Shown here: in pieces, positions 1-9,639 of the stretch
How the letters are laid out: every line of letters starts with the position of its first letter
Position numbering within the stretch: position 1 is the first letter of the stretch
Made by a program: the position numbers and the translations under genes
Notes under the pieces: model-generated
The model's database searches: none
Told to the model about the DNA's origin: nothing
The model's input: the letters and a program-made list of their open reading frames with translations, nothing else
NCBI RefSeq assembly: GCF_004664715.2
Contig: NC_051070.1
Coordinates: 40,946,456 to 41,010,455, forward strand
DNA length: 64,000 nucleotides
Source: Peromyscus leucopus
Taxonomy: Eukaryota > Chordata > Mammalia > Rodentia > Cricetidae
Direction: 5' to 3'

Positions 1-750
1 AAATTAGAGGAGTCAATAGACTTCATAATGAAATTGATTTATTATAATTTGGGTAATAGATTGGTCACTACAATAGAAATGAAAGTCTAATAATGTATTA
101 TTATGGCAAACCAGTTCTCACTAAAGATGAAAACAATCTATTAGGGAAAGTGGCATTTTCAACAAAAAGCATTAAAATAGCACATATCCACAGCAATCTA
201 ATGGCATCACACTTCTGCTCTATATCATTCAAAAGGTAAGTGAAACTGTATGAAAAGACCTATACTTAATATTTCTTACTATAGCACTGCTATAGAACTT
301 AGCTGTGTAACTTGTAATTTTGAATCAAGCAAAGGCACTAAAATTTTATGTAATAACAACAGCATATGAATGTGACACATTCAAAATAAAAGATACTCTT
401 ATTCAAGCACCACAGCAGCCAGTGTTAGCCTATTGAATGGGTGAAAATATTTATAAATCTACACATCTAGATAAAGTAAAGAACTTAAGACTCAAACATC
501 AAAAGAACAAATTGAATTAAAAGAGAGAAAGACAAGGGAAAGAGCTGAAGGCACTCATTTATCCAAACGCGTACAGATGTCAGGATGGCCTTCAAGGATG
601 CTCAGCATCATCACTCATTACAGCAAAGCAAAACTACAAGAAGACACCACTTACATTTCACTATGAGAGTGACAATAAATTGTAAAGAAGGAAAAATAAA
701 ATAAACATTGACAAAGATCTGTCATATATCATAGTCTGAAATGAAACCGA
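1..750. other. AT-rich sequence with no recognised feature
   Basis: I see no gene, exon-like open frame or recognisable repeat here. The short minus-strand frame near 661-849 is low complexity and has no recognisable domain. Confidence 0.5.
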
Positions 751-759
751 CAGTTCTTT

Positions 760-1140
760 AGAAAACCGGTCTATAGGTATTTGAAATATAAGAATAGAAT
801 GATCCAGCAATTCCACATTTAAGCAAAGAGTCAAGAGATTTGAAAACATTCTTCACAAGTAACATTCATAGAAAGTTTATAATAGCTTAGTCTAAATAAC
901 TAAAAATTTAAAATAACAAATTTATTAACTTTACATAAAAATTAATGCACTTTATGTATCTATCCAATGGAATATTATGTGATCAAAAAAGAGCATGTTC
1001 TGTTTATTTCCATTTTATAAAGCCTCATGAACTGGAAAGCCTCTGAAAAGTGCATGTGGAGTAATAAGGGCCTTATGGAAGATTGATAGATTTATGAGAT
1101 ATTATTCGGGATGTCTGATAAATTGCTCAGAAATTCATGT
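760..1140 (+). mobile_element. Possible ancient L1 (L1M) ORF2 relic
   Basis: The stretch resembles the far 3' part of mammalian L1 ORF2 in plus orientation. It has a degenerate 'tgatccagcaattccac' near 800, then 'ccaatggaatattatgtgatc' near 965, the order found in L1. Divergence is high and no frame survives. This is pattern recognition only. Confidence 0.35.
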
Positions 1141-1254
1141 TATAATAGTGACAACTTAAGAAAATACTAGAGGCAGGGGCTTATATACAATAATAAAGAA
1201 AGTGGTATAGCTTGTTAGTTCTATCTTTATTTTAAGAAAGTATTAAATCATATA

Positions 1255-1401
1255 TTTTTTTTTTTTGAGACAGTGTTTCTCTGTGTAGCTTTGCGCCTTT
1301 TCCTGGAACTCACTTGGTAGCCCAGGCTGGCCTCGAACTCACAGAGATCCGCCCGGCTCTGCCTCCCGAGTGCTGGGATTAAAGGCGTGCGCCACCACAT
1401 G
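1255..1401 (-). mobile_element. B1 SINE
   Basis: Read on the minus strand this is a B1 (7SL-derived) SINE. It contains 'cctttaatcccagcactcgg', 'ggatctctgtgagttcgag' and the cricetid-type 'ggaaaaggcgcaaagctacac', ending in an A-tail seen here as the T run at 1256-1266. The first few 5' bases are missing or altered. It is otherwise near full length and modestly diverged, so fairly young. An open frame across it is incidental. Confidence 0.95.
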
Positions 1402-1544
1402 TTATAAATCAAATAAAATATTATATGAACACAACATAGAAGTGAACTTATGTGAATATATATGGAAAGTAAATATATATGCAAAGTAGATAACTCAATT
1501 GTTCAGTATTACATAGAAATATTAATTTGTAAAGAATATGATTA

Positions 1545-1615
1545 TTGCTTACTGTACAACACATGCCTACAATGTTGAAGACTCTGGGTTCAATTCCCAG
1601 CACTACAAAAACCAA
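1545..1615 (+). mobile_element. ID-type (tRNA-derived) SINE remnant
   Basis: The segment resembles an ID/BC1-type SINE. It has a degenerate 'acacatgcctacaatg' and a good Pol III box B, 'gggttcaattccc', followed by 'agcactacaaaaacc' as the start of an A-rich tail. The 5' part with box A is poorly preserved. Confidence 0.6.
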
Positions 1616-1619
1616 ATCA

Positions 1620-2920
1620 GATATAGGGCAAAACATGTGTTTATTTAAATGTTTCTCGAAAGAGTTTTTAATATCTGAAGGAAGAAAATGATTGAAATGA
1701 TAGGAGAAATAATGCACAGATACATCTCAATGTATATCACCATATTAGCAGTAATTAATAGAAAAATTTGGCTGACGATCTTCAATTTTAGAAGACATGA
1801 ACACCATCACTGACCTCTTTTAACTAATTGCTTTTATGGAACATGACGTCTAGTACATAATGCAACTTGTCATCCAATAGACAACAGTCATTCATGAAAA
1901 CCTACTCTATCTGGGCCAGTCAGGCACAGAAACTTGAACATTGAATAGAATGCAGACTGCATGATTTATTTTCTCAGACTATTACAAGTAAAACTTCAAA
2001 TCATTATTTAAAAAACAATAGACAAATTACTGAAAGTCTTTATTTCTTTACTAGTAAATGATGCAATTCTATATTTTATCATGGAATTTTCTTACATTTT
2101 TTTTTTAATTCCCTAAGTGTTCCATTTATGGCCCAATCCTCTGCTACAGGTTTCATTCTCACATTGTCCTACTAACCAGATATATATCTGTACTGTCCTC
2201 ACTGAAAAACAAACAAACAAACAAAAACCCAAACCAATTAAATGTGCAGAATCTTCAAAGTGAAACAATAAGTGATGGCATTGGTGAAATATTAAAGTAG
2301 GTTACATTACTTTGTGAAAGCAATATAAAGTTAACCTATTTAAAAGTGAAAATTAAAATAAGATCTTGTAAAGACCTTAGGTTGGATGACACATAATCCA
2401 GTGTGCTCTTCACTGGACAACAGGTCCTCTGGTTAAATGACAGTCACTCAAATATATGTCATTTTGCAAGAGACTCAGCCCACATTAAGAGCTTTCTCAG
2501 GAAGATAGGTTGCTCTCTATTTATCAGTATGTTCATTTTGTTTTATTGTTTGTTGTTGCTCAGACTTTTTTGTTATTGTTCTTGCCAGGACAATTTTCTA
2601 ACTTTATTTTTTTTTTTGAGCTAGAATTTTGTAGAACTAATGTTCAAAGAAACAAATACTTAACAAACATCTTTTTTTCAGTATAATATCAGTCAGTACT
2701 AAATTTTTTTTCCCACAATGACTGGTGATGGAGATTGTGGTCACCTGCATACTGACTCTTTTAGATAAGCTGATGGTAGAAGTAGGTATTTCCACAATGT
2801 CTTCAGTAATGAAAAATAAAAGAATAGCATCATAATAAGAAAAAATATATAGACACAGATATTGAAAAGTAATCCATTTATTAGTGGTATAAAACAAAAA
2901 GAAAATCCGTAGTGATATAT
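1620..2920. other. Mostly unique AT-rich sequence
   Basis: I recognise nothing here except a short (CAAA)n tract at about 2206-2228. Short open frames near 2403-2965 lie in T-rich sequence, overlap on both strands and have no recognisable domains. Confidence 0.5.
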
Positions 2921-3280
2921 TGTGTACCCTAATAAAATTTGCCTAAAGATGAGAGAACACAACAAGCCACTAGATCAAAAATAGAAGGTAGGCAGCAGAG
3001 GCACATACCTTTAATCCTAGAACTCAGGAGGCAGAGATCCGTCTGGATCTCTGTGAGTTCAAAGCCATCCTAGACTACATGAAATTGATTCTGATTAGGA
3101 TAGAAACAGAACCAGGTAGTGATGACACACACTTTTAATGCCAACACTTGAGATCTCATGGCTTTGCTTGGGAAGCACAAACACCTTTAATCCCAGGAAG
3201 TGATGGCTGGGCAAAGAAAGGTGTATAAGACATGAGGAGATGGGAACTAACATGTTTTTTTGGCTGTGGAAGCTCATTTA
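2921..3280 (+). mobile_element. LTR-like rodent repeat with two B1-like modules
   Basis: The unit opens with 'tgtgtaccctaataaaattt', which includes an AATAAA-like motif. It contains a B1-like module at about 2996-3095 ('acctttaatcctagaactca', 'ggatctctgtgagttcaaag') and a second partial module at about 3113-3200. It then reads 'gtgatggctgggcaaagaaagg'. I know this composite layout from many rodent loci but cannot give a secure family name. The right end runs directly into rearranged L1 sequence. Confidence 0.6.
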
Positions 3281-3284
3281 GCTA

Positions 3285-4165
3285 GAGGCTTATCTCTGGA
3301 GCTATGGGTTATACTCTGATTATCCTTTGTCTTACATCTAGTATCCACTTATGAGTGTACACACCAGTAGCACAGACACTGAGAGCAAAAATTAATAAAT
3401 AGGACCTCCTGAAACTGATAAACTTTTGTAAGGCAAAGGCAAAGTAAAAAGGCAAAATGACAGCCTACAGAATGAGAAAAGATTTTCAATAACCCCACAT
3501 CTGACAAAGGGCTGATCTCCAAAATATATGAAGAACTCAAGAAAGTAGACATCAAAGTACCAAACAATCCAATTAAAAATGGGCTACAGAGAATTCTCAA
3601 CAGAAGAATCTTAACTAACCAAAAGACATTTATGGAATTGCTCAACATGCTTAATCATCAGGAAAATGCAAATCAAAACAACTATGACATACCATCTTAC
3701 ACCTCTCAGAATGGCTAAGATCAAAAACACTGATGACAGCTTATGTTGGAGAGGATATGAAGCAAGGGAAATACTCCTCCACTGTTGGAGGGAGTGCAAA
3801 CTTATACAGCCACTTTGGAAATCAGTATGCTGTTTTCACAGGAAACTGGGAACCAATCTACCTCAAGACCTAATGATAGCACTCGGGCATATACCCAAGG
3901 AAGGCTCAATCATACACAAGGAAAGTTGACCAACTATATTCATAGCAGCATTATGCATAATAGCCAGAATCTGGAAACAACCTAAATGCCCCTCAACAAA
4001 AGAATGGATAAAGAAAATGTCTTATATATATACACAATGGAGTTCCACTCAGCAGTAAAACAAAACAAAACAAAATAAAATGACATTATGAAATTTGCAG
4101 GCAATTGGATGGAACTAGAAAATATCATCCTGAGTGAGGTAACCCAGACTCAGAAGGGCAAGAGA
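3285..4165. mobile_element. Rearranged L1 3' region with internal inversion
   Basis: Bases about 3285-3358 are antisense L1 just beyond ORF2 ('ctagtatccacttatgagtg'). Bases about 3365-4165 are sense L1 ORF2 3' sequence, including 'cagcctacagaatgagaaaa', 'gggctgatctccaaaatata' and 'ttgcaggcaattggatggaa'. The two parts point in opposite directions and meet near 3360. This is the geometry of an L1 inserted on the minus strand with a 5' inversion, but no A-tail or target-site duplication is visible at the 3285 end. Confidence 0.8.
3666..3929 (+). pseudogene. L1 ORF2p C-terminal fragment
   Basis: This is an 87-residue frame inside the L1 at 3285-4165. It encodes part of the C-terminal region of the L1 reverse transcriptase/endonuclease protein, recognisable from 'YHLTPLRMAKIKNT', 'LCWRGYEAR' and 'ECKLIQPLWKSVCCF'. 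It lacks the endonuclease and reverse transcriptase domains. The L1 homology continues past its stop in another frame. It is a dead fragment, not a host gene. Confidence 0.85.
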
Positions 4166-4169
4166 TATT

Positions 4170-4446
4170 TGCAGAGGAGAGAAAATATTAAAATATTTTT
4201 TAGACTGTTGTCAAGCATTAAAGTATTAATCAAGGCCACAGAAGACAAAAGGAGAGAAAGAGATTAGTAAAAGAGGAGCTAAGAGTAGTAAGTTTTTTGT
4301 CTTAATAAACAGTACAGAAAAACATACCTTTAAAGTATTAAATACTTCAGAACTTCAAATAATGCCAACTAATGAATTGCTAATAGTAATAAGGTATAGA
4401 AAATTTACTTGATCTAAAATATTTCTTCTAAGAAAAAAACATATTT
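4170..4446. other. Unassigned AT-rich sequence
   Basis: This lies between the L1 fragment and a B1 insertion. Nothing recognisable is seen. Confidence 0.4.
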
Positions 4447-4620
4447 AAATAATTTGGGGATTCACCAGGCAATGGTGGTGCACACATTTAATCCCAGCAC
4501 TCAGGAGGCAGAACCAGGGAGATTTCTGTGAGTTTGAGCCCAGCCTGGTCTACAGAACAAGATCCAGGACAGGCACCAAAACTACACAGAGAAACCCTTT
4601 CTCAAAAAAATAAACAAGTA

Positions 4621-4659
<39 letters not shown>

Positions 4660-4669
4660 TTTGGGGATT
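4447..4669 (+). mobile_element. B1 SINE with exact 16-bp target-site duplication
   Basis: The B1 body runs from about 4463 to 4610 ('atttaatcccagcactcagg' through 'actacacagagaaacc'). It is followed by an A-rich tail that has become an (AAT)n run to about 4653. The element lies between two identical copies of 'aaataatttggggatt', at 4447-4462 and 4654-4669, which fixes both ends of the insertion. The body reads 'ctggtctacagaacaagatccaggacag', an older subtype than the B1s at 7005 and 22327. Confidence 0.95.
4620..4656 (+). repeat. (AAT)n microsatellite in a B1 tail
   Basis: About twelve AAT units form the tail of the B1 at 4463. The microsatellite evidently grew from the SINE's A-rich tail. 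Confidence 0.95.
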
Positions 4670-5019
4670 AAAGAAATCTTTATATATTGTTTTTATCTAT
4701 TCCTTTCAAAATAAATATGCCTGAGTGGTATTTAAATACAAATAAAAAAGAACTACATTATAGGTTAGTACCAAATAAAGACATGAAAATGATGAAGAAC
4801 TTCAGAATTCCCACAAAGGAAGAACATTTCATAAATGCATGTTCATGTAGAAACTGTATGTGAAGACCTAGAAATTCATATTTTGTAAGGAGTGTTGGAA
4901 TAGAAAAGATTCATGAGAACTAAGTTGATTCTTAACTGGTGTGACTAAACCCTGAGAAAAATCACTGGAAATGTTCACAATTTCAGTTGTTTGGCCTGAT
5001 TGTTTTGTGACTGTGGGAA

Positions 5020-5290
5020 GGAAGACCCTGGTGTGTGGAAGGTGACAGAGAAGTAAAACAGCACACTTCATCAGGGGAGCTGTGATAGTAGGCAACAAGA
5101 AGCAGGCCAGGGGCATCGTATGCTTTCAAAGATGTATATATAACTCAGCGACTAATTCCTCCAACCAGGCCCCATTTCCTAACAACCCTTTCAGTTTGAA
5201 ATCATCAGTGGATTAACTTATTGTTAGATGTTGTCATCCAATCCTTTCCCAATACTGCCATCATCTATACAGTTTCACAATTGCCTATAG
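5020..5290 (-). mobile_element. Old MaLR (MLT1-like) LTR fragment
   Basis: The plus strand reads 'cctccaaccaggccccattt', 'atcatcagtggattaact' and 'tcatccaatcctttcc', in the order expected for the reverse complement of an MLT1-type MaLR LTR ('agtggattaa...ccaatcac' and 'actaggccccacctcct' blocks). It is strongly diverged and its ends are uncertain. Confidence 0.5.
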
Positions 5291-5299
5291 TTTGCAGTA

Positions 5300-6470
5300 T
5301 TCTGTAGAAAATATGAGTAATCTCACCTAGTGCACTTTTAGTGTGGTAGGCTTGGAGAAATAAGATATTGTGTAATACCTCAATTTATTCTGAAAAACTA
5401 CTGAGGAAAAAACCTATTTACTAACTGAAAAAAAAAGAGAGAATAACTATATAAGATTAGGTATCAAACTGAGATTAAATAGTATGCATTTAGGACTCTA
5501 ATATTTATAGAGAATATAAATTTTGCATTTTAACTGTTCTGCTTCAAATCTGAATACTTAGTTGTGAAGTAAAACAACTTATATATTTAATTCATTTTCA
5601 CAGCTGTCATATCTATGACATAATTGTTGATGAAGTAACTGGAATACATGTCTTATTTTATATCTAAATGTTATAATTATTTACTTGAAATAAAGTAAAG
5701 TATCGAATAAAAACAGTACTCACAGAAGAATAACATTAAGAAAGGTATTCAGGCACGTGTGATGCTAAACTAGTGGCCTGAGAGTTCCTGGCCTATACTA
5801 TGTAATGGATTAAGTTCATTATTGACTCCATAGAAAGAATATGAATACAAATGAGCAAATAAACACATGAAATAAATGTGTACTATTCTTCTGAGTCATA
5901 AAAGCACCATGACTTTGGGAGTCTAAAATAACAACTTAGTAGATTAACAGAAAATTATTGTTCATGTGGAATGGTAAATATACTCAGCAAACATTTTGAC
6001 ATTCATTTTTAAGACAAAAAAACAAGATCTTGTCTCACCTGTTTGACTGGACTTATTCTTGGTCTGATTAGTGATGGATTATTTAACAGTATCCATGCAA
6101 ATCCCTCTTATCCTAACTTAATCTTAGAAACATTAATATTGAAGAAAAATTAACACAATATTGGGTCAAAATGATAAGCAGCGTCTTTGTTATCTTACCT
6201 AATCAATGCACCAGTCAGGGATAGAGGCTGTGTAATGTTTCTTACCAATTCAGGGATCATTATTTTTTTTTTAGATAAATCTTCCTCTCATTCTAAAACA
6301 TTATGTTGTTAGCTCCTAGGAAATACAGTCCCCATGTTAATATCTTGCATTCAGTTCTGTAGCTTTTCTTGGATAATTCATTTTGTGGACTTCTTTTATG
6401 ATGGGGGAAAGGACTATTGATTCAGACCCCAAAGGTTTAAGGTAATAACTTTTCACAGCCCTTAGAACTA
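5300..6470. other. Unique AT-rich sequence
   Basis: I recognise no repeat, exon-like frame or RNA gene in this 1.2 kb. Confidence 0.45.
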
Positions 6471-6475
6471 ATTGC

Positions 6476-6549
6476 AATGTCTAAATCCATTACTGTACAG
6501 ACGTCAAACTTTATAATAAAGATCTATTGAAAGAATAAAAGAGCTGTGT
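6476..6549 (+). repeat. Short dispersed repeat, copy 1 (LTR-end-like)
   Basis: This segment shares 'aatgtctaaatccattactg' exactly, and then 'tcaaactttataataaag', with 9558-9638. Both copies contain AATAAA-type motifs and end in '(g)gctgtgt'. It may be the tail of an LTR family, but upstream sequence does not obviously align between the copies. Confidence 0.6.
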
Positions 6550-6559
6550 GTAGACAGAT

Positions 6560-7149
6560 TTTTCTTTGGGCCGCTAGCTCACCATAAATGATACAGAAAC
6601 TTATTATTAATAATGAAAGCTTGGACTATAGCTTAGGATTATCCCAGTAGTTATTAAGTAGCATTAACCCATTTATAGTCATCTTCATGCTGCCACGTGA
6701 CTCATGGATTTTACCTCTCCTCCTGCATGTCTTGCTCCCTCTGTGTCCAGCTGGAAAACCTGACTTTCCTCTTCTCAGAGACTCTGTCACGAAGTCCTGC
6801 CTCACCTCTTCCTGCCACACCTCTTCCTGCCTAATTATTGGCCAGTCAGCTTTTTATTAAGCCAATCAGAAGGTACCTTGGCAAAGACACATCTTTACAG
6901 TCTACAAAAAGATTATTTAATATCATTTCCCCTTTTGCCTAAACAAAAAGAAAAGATTTTAACTGTAACACAGTACAAACATGGGCTATAAGAACAATTA
7001 TCAGCTGGGCGTTGGTGGCACACGCCTTTAATCCCAGCACTCGGGAGGCAGAGCCAGGCGGATCTCTGTGAGTTTGAGGCCAGCCTGGGCTACCAAGTGA
7101 GCTCCAGGAAAGGCGCAAAGCTACACAGAGAAACCCTGTCTCGAAAAAC

Positions 7150-7187
<38 letters not shown>

Positions 7188-7370
7188 AATTATCAGGTAA
7201 GGATTACACTCACAATATCCTGTCTATTTTCATTTGAAAAAAACAGAGAAAATATTCCATTATTAATTCTATCTTGGTGAATCCTAATTTACCTCCTAAC
7301 ATAACTAAGGAAATTTATAACTGTAACCATCTAGTCTTCAACTCCATCAAAGATTCCAGAAGGGTCCCCA
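6560..7370 (-). mobile_element. ERV-like LTR and adjoining internal sequence, interrupted by a B1
   Basis: Read on the minus strand, 6640-6900 has the layout of a cricetid class II-like LTR: 'ttggcttaataaaaagctg', 'tgactggccaataattaggc', then 'catgagtcacgtggcagc' and 'aaatgggttaatgc'. These blocks match the solo LTRs at 23034 and 37763 in order and partly in sequence. The plus-strand 'ccccttttgcctaaacaaaa' at about 6930 and the sequence resuming after 7197 look like attached internal sequence. The B1 at 7005 splits it. Family name and ends are uncertain. Confidence 0.6.
6990..7196 (+). mobile_element. Young B1 SINE with 15-bp target-site duplication
   Basis: This full-length B1 (body about 7005-7150) has an uninterrupted A tail to 7183. 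Identical 'aagaacaattatcag' copies flank it at 6990-7004 and 7182-7196. It keeps the cricetid signature 'gctaccaagtgagctcc' and 'ggcgcaaagctacacagag' and is one of the best preserved SINEs in the window. It inserted into the ERV-like repeat at 6560-7370, so it is younger than that repeat. Confidence 0.97.
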
Positions 7371-7379
7371 TTACTCATC

Positions 7380-8390
7380 TTCTGTGTAGCAACATGAGAG
7401 TTGGCCATGAGGTCATAAGGGCAGGAGAGCTGTCTTGTAACCCACCAGCTCCAACACCAAGAACAGGCCCTGCACCTCACCTGGGCAGCACTGTAGAGCC
7501 AATCCTGTGAGCAAAGGTGTGGGTGAGTCAGCCCAATAGTTGTGAGCATGGGAGAGCTGTCCCCATTATTCATCTGTCATGTGACAGCATGGGCAGGGGA
7601 GACATGCCCCCACCCATCAATGCCTGAGGCAGGTGGGAGTGTTGGCCTTGAGGTCATAAGAGTGGGAAAGCTGGTTTTGCTCCTCTTCAGCTACAATACT
7701 TGAGAGAGTGGTCCCTACACTATGCCTGGGCAACATACAGAGCTCACCCTGAAGGTAGTGTGGAAGTCCAACCTTGAGAACATGAAAGCAGGAGAATTGG
7801 CTCAGAGCCTTGACCATCACTGCAAGAGGTCCACTCACCAGGAAACCGCAGAAGAGCTCACCCTGGTGGTGAGGACAAGGGAGAGCAGGTGGGCTGACCA
7901 ACTCTCTAACTACCCAGGCTGAGAACGAGGGTTATGAGTTGGCCCACCCCCATATCCACTCCACCTGTGATCTGCTGGAGCATGTGAAGGGACTGGTCCT
8001 ACAAACCCAAAGCTGCAGGATTTCTACAACACAAGGCAATAGCAAGATAAACAAGAGGATTCCCAGTGAGGGCCCAGCACCAACAGTGTAGCAGAAACCA
8101 AAGGCCATGAACCAGACTAATGACTCTGCAATGAACACTTACATGTAAATATATATGGACACAAGAGCTTATTGTGTGACTCACTGTGTCACAGTACAGC
8201 TTTCATGATGAGACTGAATTTTTTCCTTCTTCTCTTTTATTCTTTATTTTTCTCTTAAATTTTATTCTATTTTATTTATGGGGGAGAGGTTACAAGGGCA
8301 GAGGGTGGATACGAAGAGAGAGAGGAAATAAACAAAATTGAGATACATGGTGTGAAAGACACAAAGAATAAATTAGAAAAAGAATTCCCA
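7380..8390 (+). mobile_element. L1 (Lx-type) 3' UTR, GC-rich
   Basis: The block is unusually GC-rich from about 7420 to 7930 and holds degenerate repeated units around 'gagagctg', 'gaggtcataag' and 'cagaagagctcaccctg', as in rodent Lx 3' UTRs. It continues through 'aggcaatagcaagataaaca' to a purine-rich terminus ('ggggagaggttacaaggg') and an A-rich end at 8365-8390. Open frames within it on both strands are by-products of the repeats. Confidence 0.7.
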
Positions 8391-9557
8391 GAAGGACAAT
8401 AATATTACCTGAGTAAAAGGGAAGTTCAGAGCAAGCAACTTCCAAAACTAACAAATTACAGAGATATCTAGCTGCATGGACAGTAACTCCAAGGTTCTCC
8501 TATAATGCTGTGGCATTCATCTTCAGTCTATGGGCCTAAAATATCCAACAGATGTTTCTGTGAAGCAGGATTTTTGGAAGGACTGTCCTACGCTGTCTTG
8601 GCAAAGTTCAAGTCACTTTCTTTTGTGCCCTGCTTATCCAGTTTGGCAAGCATACTGTCAGTGGTTGAGGCAAAGGAAGTTTATTGCCCAAATGGCTAGC
8701 TTTTACAACAAAAAAAGCAAACTCCATATGGAGGTTCTTTAATGCCTCCCATTCTTTTTTGAAGTAAATTGGTGCTGTGAGGAACAGATGTGTCTTACTG
8801 TCATGAAAAGCGTTACATTATTAAAACATTTTAAATGTTATACTCTATAGGTTTTTGAAGTGTTTGAAGATCACCTATTTAAAATATATCTTTTTTTAAC
8901 CTTGAAATCATACCTAACATGATTATAATTTTGATTGTTATAGATGACTACTAACCTGTATTTCTTTATTATTCCAAATAGCTTTCAAGGACTAAAATTT
9001 TGCATTATCTTTTTAAATGAGATGCATAGGTACAAAACCTTAAACAAGAATAGAAACATTTGTTCAGTCTTAAACAAACCCCTTAAGTTTGTGTCAAAAA
9101 TCCATACCAATGTAAAGTATTTGAGACTAATATTCCAAAGTAAGCTCAACAATCCACCATTTATCCCATCATTTCTGTAGTATACCCCACTTTTTCCCTT
9201 CATAAAGAGATCTTTGAATCTAATCTCCTTTATTTAGCTTTCTCCCTGACCATGACCAGTAAAAATTTGTAACCAATCCCCCTATATTATCACAAATATC
9301 CATAACCGACTGAGTGACCACAAACTATTCATGTCACCTCTTGGGATTGTGGGCATGATATTCTCTAGACTGCTTTCTGTTGTCTGGGAGTTATGAAATC
9401 TTTAGGGTACTCTGGGAAGACTGAGATAATGATCAAGTCCTATTAAAACTAGCCATAACATTTGTTGTCCAGTCTCTATGTAACAGGAAAGCAGAAGGCT
9501 TATCTATAGTCCTGGCTAGAATAGTCTGTGAGTCTGGACCATATCAGCCAGCAGCCA
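8391..9557. other. Unassigned sequence, possibly ERV internal
   Basis: Parts around 8940-9560 resemble non-coding internal ERV sequence I have seen in rodent repeats ('gtgggcatgatattctctag'), and the stretch ends in the LTR-like segment at 9558. I cannot assign a family. Short frames here are uninformative. Confidence 0.3.
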
Positions 9558-9638
9558 AATGTCTAAATCCATTACTGCACTACCATCAAACTTTATAATA
9601 AAGTAATAAAGTTTCATTCAAAAATAAAAGGGCTGTGT
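9558..9638 (+). repeat. Short dispersed repeat, copy 2 (LTR-end-like)
   Basis: This is homologous to 6476-6549. It shares a 20-bp identical start and a central 'tcaaactttataataaag', and carries an extra 'taataaagtttcattc' insertion relative to copy 1. Confidence 0.6.
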
Positions 9639-9639
9639 T

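Noticed and set aside
1248..1717. Two overlapping minus-strand frames near the first B1
   Set aside because: One spans a B1 SINE and the other AT-rich DNA with an ID remnant. Neither has a coding signature.
7420..7930. GC-rich block considered as a CpG island or promoter
   Set aside because: It has few CpGs and matches the GC-rich 3' UTR of an L1.
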